From Caldilineaceae bacterium (GTDB taxonomy: Bacteria > Chloroflexota > Anaerolineae > Caldilineales > Caldilineaceae), in NCBI GenBank assembly GCA_018003515.1, contig JAGNDO010000037.1:1-47791 (forward strand): a DNA stretch of 47,791 nt. The letters are read 5' to 3'. The notes below the pieces were generated by a model, which did no database searches, was not told where the DNA came from, and saw only the letters and a program-made list of their open reading frames with translations. Shown one piece after another: positions 42,868-47,791 of this stretch (within the stretch, counting starts at the first letter, position 1; every line of letters begins with the position of its first letter). The translations under genes and the position numbers were made by a program.

Positions 42868-43341
42868 CTATCTCCCCCTATCTGCAACGTATGTGAACAT
42901 TCTTCCTCGCTGACAGCCTGGGACGCTGTTCACTGCAATCATTATCCCCCCTCATTCCCTGATAGTCAAGCAGAAAAACACCCCTTACCAGCGCAGACTC
43001 CGTTGCTGCACCGACGCCGTCACAAAGGCCGCCAGCCCCCCGATATTGCATGGGGCAACTGTCCCCCGCACTCGCCAAAACGGGTTTCATGGTCGGAATG
43101 ACTGGTGGTGAGTGCCGGGGAGGTGGCTTGACCCCCTGAAATCCCAAAGAACCTGTTTTTCCTTCTTCTCAACTTCTAACCAGTATACCATTGACGCTCC
43201 ATTTCTAAGCGCGTAATGGCTGGAAAATACCGAGTTGGGGCCGGATAGAGTATACTAAAAGAAAGCTCCCTTACAAAAACCTCATCCAGAATCACCCCCG
43301 GGTCATCCATCGCACCGTCCAATGCCAGTGGAGGTTCGCCG
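42868..43341. other. Gap of about 470 bases upstream of the sensor gene
   Basis: No supported gene. It has the antitoxin upstream region on one side and a -10 box TATACT (43251-43256) about 85 bases before the sensor start on the other. The middle has mixed composition and no repeat that I can see. Confidence 0.6.
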
Positions 43342-46300
43342 ATGCCAGATCTCTTCCTCACCCCTGCCTCCATCAGTTATCTGACCCAGTTCATCCTGGC
43401 CCAGGCCATCAGCCTCTTCCTGATCGGTCGCTTGTGGAAGCGGCGCACACGCCAACTGGGGCTGTTGACCGGCTTCTTCGCGTTGGCCACCCTCTTTATC
43501 GGGCTGATGTTGCTGGATGCCGCCTTCTCCCCCTATCACCGGCTGCTGGCTGTGTATGCCGAAAACACGGTGCTGGCCCTGGCCCTGGTCTTTCTGATCC
43601 AGTTTGCCTATGGCTTTCCCCAACCATACCCCCAGCATAAATGGGAGACCTACGCCGCCCTGGTCGCCAGCCTGGGGTACTTTCTTTGGGAAGCGGGGTA
43701 CATGATCTACCGCTATGTACTGCTGCTGGGACCGGGGACAGTCGTGTTTCGGCCCAATCTTGCCGCGTACAGCATGGCCTTGATCTTGGCCCTTGCCCCC
43801 GTCGCCTTCGTGCGCCAGAGCATGGCCGCCGATGGCCGTTCCGTCAGTTGGCTGCGCAAGCTGTGGAAACCCCAAGGGAACGCGGCCCGGGGGGCACGCG
43901 CCTTCGTGCTGGTTTTTGGCATCTTGTTTGTGCTGGGTCTGTTCAATGTTTTCCTGATCTTCACCCTGCCCCACACGGTCTACAACGCGGCCATGTCCCT
44001 TGGCGTTCTGACCGCCTTGTGGCTCTTTGCCACCAACTACATCAACTTCGTCCCCGGCGGGGTCAGCGTGCAGGCCAAGTTGTCGATCCTCACCCTGACC
44101 CTCTTCCTGGCCTTGCTGGGATCCGTCGGCTGGCTGATCGCGCCCTCCTATATCGTCACCTTTGACCCGGATCTGACCGACGGCCAAACCGTACGCTTCA
44201 CCCCGAACGCGGCTGGCGGATACGATGTGGAGGTGGCACCTTTCCATTTCGAGGCGGAGCTGGGCGAGATCGTTCAGGTCAGCTTTTTGGACGCGGAGCG
44301 CAATTACCCAGTCGAGTTTGCTTTCCCCTTTTTCGGCAAAATCTACACGGATCTTTTCGTCTCGAATGCGGGGGTCATCACCTTTGGCGAACCCTATTGG
44401 CCGCCCAACATGCAGGCCGCCACGGCCCGCACACCGGCCCTCTTCCCCCTGTTGATCGAGCTGGATACCCGTCCCAAGCCCGGAGATGGCAGGGTCTATG
44501 TGCGCGAGACCCCCGACCGCTTGATCGTCACCTGGTATCATGTGCCGGGCCTTTACCAGCCCCAGGCCCTGAATCGACCCGAGGCGATTTACACATTTCA
44601 GGCGGTCCTATACATCAATGGCACGTTCGACTTCACCACCAACGGGCTGCCCCTGCCCATCCTCTTTGACCCGGACGCCACGCCGGCTGCCAACCCCTGG
44701 CTGCGGGGAGCCGTCTCTGGGCTTGGGGAACCGCTGCACACCAATGCCGCGGCTCTTCTGGCCACCGCCCAGGCGGGTGACACCCCGTTGATCGAGAACT
44801 ACCAACTTGCTTTCCGCCACTATCTGCACGAATTTATGATGCCTCTGGCCGGGATCGTTCTGGGCGGCAGTTTGCTGTTGATCCTGGTATTGCCCCTCTT
44901 GTTCCGTTTCGCCATCATCCGCCCCCTGGAAACATTGACCCATGGGATGCGGCGCATGGAAGATGGCGACTTGGCCATCAGCCTGCCCGTGCAAAACCAG
45001 GATGAGATCGGCTATCTGACCGGAGCCTTCAATGGGCTGGTCGCCCAACTGGGCGATGCCATCCGCAACCTGGAGGCCCGGGTCACCGCCCGCACGGCCG
45101 ACCTTGACACGGCCAACGCCCACCTGCGGGCCGAAATCGCCGAGCGCGAGCAGGTTGAGGCCACGGTCATCGAGCAGCAGCGCACCCTGGCCGCCTTTGA
45201 GGAACGGGTGCGCCTGAGCCGGGACCTGCACGACGGTCTGGGCCAGGTGATGGGCTACCTCAACGTCCAAGCCCAGGCCGTCCAGACCCTGCTGGCGGAT
45301 GGGCAACCCCAGGCCGCCCAGAGCAATTTGACCGATCTGACCCAGGCCACCCAGGATGCATACGCCGACATCCGCAATCACATCCTGGGCCTGCGCACGG
45401 ATGAACCGGCCCCCCACGACTTCATGGTGCTGTTGGACGATTATGTGCAACACTTTGGGGATGAATCCGGTCTTGTCGTCTCCCTCAGTCTGCCCACGGC
45501 TGTGCCAGATGCCCTGTCTGGCCCCCTACTCGTGCCAGCCATCGAGGAGCAGGCCTTGCACATCATCCAGGAGGCCCTGGCCAACGTGCGCAAACATGCC
45601 CATGCCAGCCGGGTCGAGGTAGCTTTCAGCGTGGCTGCCGAACAGGTGCAGATTGTAATCGGCGACGACGGAGTCGGTTTTGCCATAGCGGATTTTGAAT
45701 TGAGAAGTGGCGAACCCTCTGGGGATGGGTCTCATCATTTTGGTCTGGAGATTATGCGGGAACGGGCGGTGCAGGCGGGCGGACAGGTGGAAGTGCGCTC
45801 GGCTCCTGGGCAAGGTACACAAGTGTTGGTGACCCTGCCCCGCTTCTTGCCAGCGGTGGCGGAAGGGGAGACTGGCTATCTCAAAGGGCTGCGCTTGCTC
45901 CTGGTGGACGACCACCCCCTGTTCTTGGATGGCTTGCGCACCCTGCTGCGCACCCGTGGGCTGACCGTGGTGGGCGTGGCCCACGATGGCTTGGAGGCCC
46001 AGGAAAAGGCCCGCCTGCTGCATCCCGATGTGGTGGTCATGGACCTGAACATGCCCCGCTGCGATGGGCTGACCGCCACCCGGGCCATCAAAGCCGAGTT
46101 GCCGCAGATCAAGATCGTCATCCTCACCGTGGCCGAGGATGAAGCTCATCTGTTCGAGGCCATCAAGAGCGGTGCCTCCGGCTACTTGCTCAAAAACCTG
46201 GATGCCAACAAGTTCTGCACATTGCTGACCGGCCTGGTACGCGGGGACGCGCCCCTGGCCCCAGGCTTGGCCGAGCGCATCCTCAGCGAATTCGCCCAAA

Positions 46301-46527
46301 ACTCTGGGCCCGACGGTGGCACCAACGGCGACAAACCGTCCGATCCGTTGACCGAGCGCCAGCAGGAGATTTTGGGCATGGTGGCCGAGGGCTTGACCTA
46401 CAAAGAGATTGCCGCCACCCTCTTCCTCAGCGAAAAGACCATCAAGTACCACATGGGGCGCATTCAGGCCCTGCTCCAGGTGGAAAGCCGCGCCGAGGCC
46501 ATTGCCTTTTATCATCAACAGACGTAA
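43342..46527 (+). CDS. Sensor histidine kinase fused to a NarL-type response regulator
   Basis: 1061 residues. About 8-275: up to eight membrane helices. About 276-490: extracellular beta domain, FAFPFFGKIYTDLFVSNAGV and TFGEPYW, then VYVRETPDRLIVTWYHV and YTFQAVLYINGTFDF, resembling a NIDO-like sensor. About 500-525: another helix, then HAMP and a coiled coil. The kinase is of the NarX/HisKA_3 type: SRDLHDGLGQ with H630, then ANVRKHAHAS, GDDGVGF and GQGTQVLVTLP. A receiver follows (LLVDDHPLFLDGL, phospho-site D901 in VMDLNMP, K in GYLLKNL), then a LuxR-type HTH (PLTERQQEILGMVAEGLTYK). All sensing-to-DNA steps are in one chain, so the DNA-binding part is tied to the membrane unless cleaved. 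Confidence 0.92.
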   Translation: MPDLFLTPASISYLTQFILAQAISLFLIGRLWKRRTRQLGLLTGFFALATLFIGLMLLDAAFSPYHRLLAVYAENTVLALALVFLIQFAYGFPQPYPQHKWETYAALVASLGYFLWEAGYMIYRYVLLLGPGTVVFRPNLAAYSMALILALAPVAFVRQSMAADGRSVSWLRKLWKPQGNAARGARAFVLVFGILFVLGLFNVFLIFTLPHTVYNAAMSLGVLTALWLFATNYINFVPGGVSVQAKLSILTLTLFLALLGSVGWLIAPSYIVTFDPDLTDGQTVRFTPNAAGGYDVEVAPFHFEAELGEIVQVSFLDAERNYPVEFAFPFFGKIYTDLFVSNAGVITFGEPYWPPNMQAATARTPALFPLLIELDTRPKPGDGRVYVRETPDRLIVTWYHVPGLYQPQALNRPEAIYTFQAVLYINGTFDFTTNGLPLPILFDPDATPAANPWLRGAVSGLGEPLHTNAAALLATAQAGDTPLIENYQLAFRHYLHEFMMPLAGIVLGGSLLLILVLPLLFRFAIIRPLETLTHGMRRMEDGDLAISLPVQNQDEIGYLTGAFNGLVAQLGDAIRNLEARVTARTADLDTANAHLRAEIAEREQVEATVIEQQRTLAAFEERVRLSRDLHDGLGQVMGYLNVQAQAVQTLLADGQPQAAQSNLTDLTQATQDAYADIRNHILGLRTDEPAPHDFMVLLDDYVQHFGDESGLVVSLSLPTAVPDALSGPLLVPAIEEQALHIIQEALANVRKHAHASRVEVAFSVAAEQVQIVIGDDGVGFAIADFELRSGEPSGDGSHHFGLEIMRERAVQAGGQVEVRSAPGQGTQVLVTLPRFLPAVAEGETGYLKGLRLLLVDDHPLFLDGLRTLLRTRGLTVVGVAHDGLEAQEKARLLHPDVVVMDLNMPRCDGLTATRAIKAELPQIKIVILTVAEDEAHLFEAIKSGASGYLLKNLDANKFCTLLTGLVRGDAPLAPGLAERILSEFAQNSGPDGGTNGDKPSDPLTERQQEILGMVAEGLTYKEIAATLFLSEKTIKYHMGRIQALLQVESRAEAIAFYHQQT

Positions 46528-46543
46528 TGAATTGGAGGATCTC

Positions 46544-46620
46544 GTAGGGGTTTGAGTCGGAGGCGGACGAAACTTGTACTCAGCAGGCAAGTTTCGTCCG
46601 CCTCCGACTCAAACCCCTAC
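46544..46620. repeat. Perfect 33-bp inverted repeat after the sensor gene
   Basis: Two perfect 33-base arms (46544-46576, 46588-46620) with an 11-base loop start 16 bases after the sensor stop. There is no U-run, so it is not a standard terminator. Its sequence is unrelated to the other repeats here. Confidence 0.9.
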
Positions 46621-46656
46621 CCCTGGCATAACTCAAAATACACACACCCCATATCC

Positions 46657-46689
46657 AAAAGGTCTAGTCGCCAAGACTAGACCTTTTTT
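46657..46689. terminator. Intrinsic terminator
   Basis: AAAAGGTCTAGTC and its complement with a short loop, then TTTTTT. It works in both directions. Confidence 0.92.
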
Positions 46690-46782
46690 AGTCCAAAGTC
46701 CAGTGATTCTGTGCCGCTTTTCTGCTATGGTGGGGGTAGGTTTGTTGCGCCCGGTCAGCAGAGAGAAAAGGACTCTCAGGGG

Positions 46783-47100
46783 ATGAAACATATTTTGCTC
46801 TACGGCAGCTCCATTTTTCTTGCTGGCCTGGCCGCAACACTCCAAGCCGATCCCAGCCTAGATATACACCAGCAGGCCCCCTCTGACGGATTGCTCGATC
46901 TGGGCGATCTGGACGCTGTGATCGTGGATTTTGGCGACGCCCCCCCTGCCCATGTGCTGACCATGCTGCGGGCTCGGCCCGACCTCAAAATGGTGGGGGT
47001 CAACGCCTCCGACGGGGCGGTCACAGTGCTTTCTGGGCGAGTCTACATGGCCCAGACCCTGACGGATGTGCTGCGCTGTCTGGAGCAAAAGGCAAAGTGA
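46783..47100 (+). CDS. Receiver-like small protein
   Basis: 105 residues from the ATG at 46783, with AAAGGA eight bases upstream. It starts MKHILLYGSSIFLAGLAATL, and the pattern of alternating strands and helices with AVIVDFGDAPPAHVL, then DLKMVGVNA and VYMAQTLTDVLRCLEQ, fits a response-regulator receiver fold. The acidic pocket of strand 1 (DD) is missing (LLYGSS), and only the aspartate in VDFGD could be a phospho-site, so it is probably a pseudo-receiver. It follows the sensor-regulator fusion on the same strand but has its own terminators on each side. It may help that system. Confidence 0.7.
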   Translation: MKHILLYGSSIFLAGLAATLQADPSLDIHQQAPSDGLLDLGDLDAVIVDFGDAPPAHVLTMLRARPDLKMVGVNASDGAVTVLSGRVYMAQTLTDVLRCLEQKAK

Positions 47101-47121
47101 CAGTTCCCTGTCACACTTTCC
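47095..47121 (+). terminator. Terminator overlapping the receiver-like gene stop
   Basis: AAAGTGACAG and CTGTCACACTTT pair with a two-base bulge across the TGA stop and a short loop. It probably ends the transcript. Confidence 0.6.
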
Positions 47122-47191
47122 GATGCAGCGCCAACAGAGAATGAAAACAAGAAAACCCGAGAATGTGGGATACCTGGACGATGGGTGTGGC

Positions 47192-47223
47192 CAGGCCCAC
47201 TGCGCTCTTCCCTGAAGAATCGT
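47192..47223. repeat. 32-bp inverted repeat, left copy
   Basis: It matches the reverse complement of 47617-47648 at 30 of 32 positions, with a perfect 22-base core (47198-47219). It lies upstream of the repeat-peptide ORF. Confidence 0.88.
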
Positions 47224-47261
47224 GACCTAGTTCTTAGCGAGCAAAGAAAGGAGGGTAGCTC

Positions 47262-47462
47262 ATGGAAAGCACAGCGTTGGGAGTTTTGAGTAGACTGGCA
47301 AGATCTGTAGACGCTTCGGATCTGCATTGCGTAGATGCTTCAGACCTGCATTGTGTAGATGCTTCGGATCTGCATTGCGTAGATGCGTCGGACCTGCATT
47401 GCGTAGATGCGTCGGACCTGCATTGTGTAGATGCTTCAGACCTGCACTGCGTGGACAATTAG
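47262..47462 (+). CDS. Octapeptide-repeat small protein (six VDASDLHC units)
   Basis: 66 residues. A 15-residue leader-like start (MESTALGVLSRLARS) is followed by six identical VDASDLHC units (residues 16-63, bases 47307-47450) and VDN. All differences between the six 24-bp units, and the start of the seventh, are at third codon positions and silent, so selection preserves the peptide. AAAGGAGG is seven bases before the ATG, one of the best ribosome-binding sites here. One cysteine and one histidine per unit could bind metal, or the peptide could be a multi-core precursor of a modified peptide with a cleaved leader. Neither a maturase nor a transporter is in view. Function unknown. Confidence 0.72.
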   Translation: MESTALGVLSRLARSVDASDLHCVDASDLHCVDASDLHCVDASDLHCVDASDLHCVDASDLHCVDN

Positions 47463-47687
47463 TCCCGCGTGGCACCAGGTGTTTTGTGCAAGCCGTCTGG
47501 GTTGATGGATGTTCCCCCCAGCACCACCCGGATATCAACGACGAATTGCTGATCAACTGCGGCAGATGAAGGGTCTCCAAAAAATCGTACCCTTTTTCCT
47601 GCTCCAGGTACCCGAAACGGTTCTTCAGGGAAGAGCGCAGTGGACCTGTTATGGATAGGTGAAGCTAGTACAGGTCGGCGGAAATAG
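47463..47687. other. Non-coding stretch between the repeat peptide and the transposase end
   Basis: No frame is supported. Open frames here lack start signals or read through the peptide repeats on the opposite strand. It contains the right 32-bp inverted repeat. An insertion sequence end is expected in it. Confidence 0.55.
47617..47648. repeat. 32-bp inverted repeat, right copy
   Basis: This is the partner of 47192-47223. It lies 40 bases below the transposase stop on that gene's downstream side, where an insertion sequence end would be expected. Confidence 0.88.
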
Positions 47688-47791
47688 TTAGGCGGATAGG
47701 GCCTTGCCATGCTGAGTCCACTTGAAGGGCTTGGCCATGGTCTCGTTGTAATAGGCGATGAACGCCAAGACCTTGGACCGCAAATCGTCCA
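47688..47791 (-). CDS. IS630-family transposase, C-terminal end (cut by window)
   Basis: Only the last 33 residues are inside. They read DDLRSKVLAFIAYYNETMAK followed by PFKWTQHGKALSA, the characteristic end of IS630/Tc1-mariner type transposases (xxKVLxFIxYYNxxxAKPFxWT). The 5' part is beyond the window. The stop is TAA at 47688. The ends of its element are probably near, and the 32-bp inverted repeat at 47617 may be one of them. Confidence 0.8.
   Translation of the reverse strand, partial: DDLRSKVLAFIAYYNETMAKPFKWTQHGKALSA

Noticed and set aside
47234-47710. Minus-strand frames across the octapeptide repeats (STQCRSEA-type repeats)
   Set aside because: The silent-only differences fit the plus frame; on the minus strand some of them change amino acids, and no ribosome-binding site is seen.

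Overview
The window looks like a chromosomal segment of a high-GC Chloroflexota bacterium, probably in the Anaerolineae/Caldilineae range. That placement is inferred from protein character: a combined substrate-binding/VWA protein, a UPF0182 membrane protein, an arginyl-tRNA synthetase with an HFGG signature, a long-form SerA and an aldehyde:ferredoxin oxidoreductase, plus the style of the intergenic repeats. No rRNA, tRNA or CRISPR array was seen.

Layout. 1-5.0 kb: two tandem substrate-binding-type proteins (the second fused to a VWA domain), a membrane coiled-coil protein, a small four-helix-bundle (S23/Avd-like) gene between inverted heptamer repeats, and a branched-chain amino acid type binding lipoprotein. 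5.1-8.4 kb (minus): Na/Pi cotransporter coupled to a universal stress protein, then an SH3 lipoprotein. 8.5-17.5 kb (minus): SerA, ArgS, a triple array of a 174-bp palindromic element, PolA, a small conserved-looking protein and a membrane glycosyltransferase behind an attenuator-like leader. 17.8-28.3 kb: Hpt protein, an EF-G paralogue, a 2Fe-2S protein, a histidine-phosphatase/methyltransferase fusion, acyl-CoA dehydrogenase, a SIS-domain sugar isomerase, a GNAT-like protein with an unknown partner, a YbaK deacylase and a lipoprotein with an internal duplication. 28.3-29.16 kb is gene-free. 29.2-33.7 kb: TrmI, a MoaD/ThiS-like protein with an aldehyde:ferredoxin oxidoreductase, and a PHP phosphoesterase. 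33.9-36.0 kb (minus): a three-gene run of unknown protein, glycosyltransferase and VanZ. 36.3-41.1 kb: UPF0182 protein and a MerA-like flavoprotein. 41.2-42.9 kb is accessory: orphan Flp pilin, DUF4440-like protein and a VapBC-type module. 43.3-47.8 kb: a giant sensor kinase fused to its own NarL-type regulator, a receiver-like protein, a small ORF made of six VDASDLHC octapeptides between 32-bp inverted repeats, and the end of an IS630-type transposase.

The housekeeping genes are ordinary. Two things stand out. First, intergenic gaps are repeatedly filled by hairpins built from 7-9 bp tandem units of several unrelated sequences. One such pair of arms encloses the four-helix-bundle gene and another encloses the 174-bp element array. 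Second, in the repeat-peptide ORF at 47262-47462, every nucleotide difference among the 24-bp repeats is a synonymous third-position change, and the ORF has one of the best ribosome-binding sites in the window. That is strong internal evidence for a selected, undescribed multi-core peptide, possibly on a small mobile cassette.
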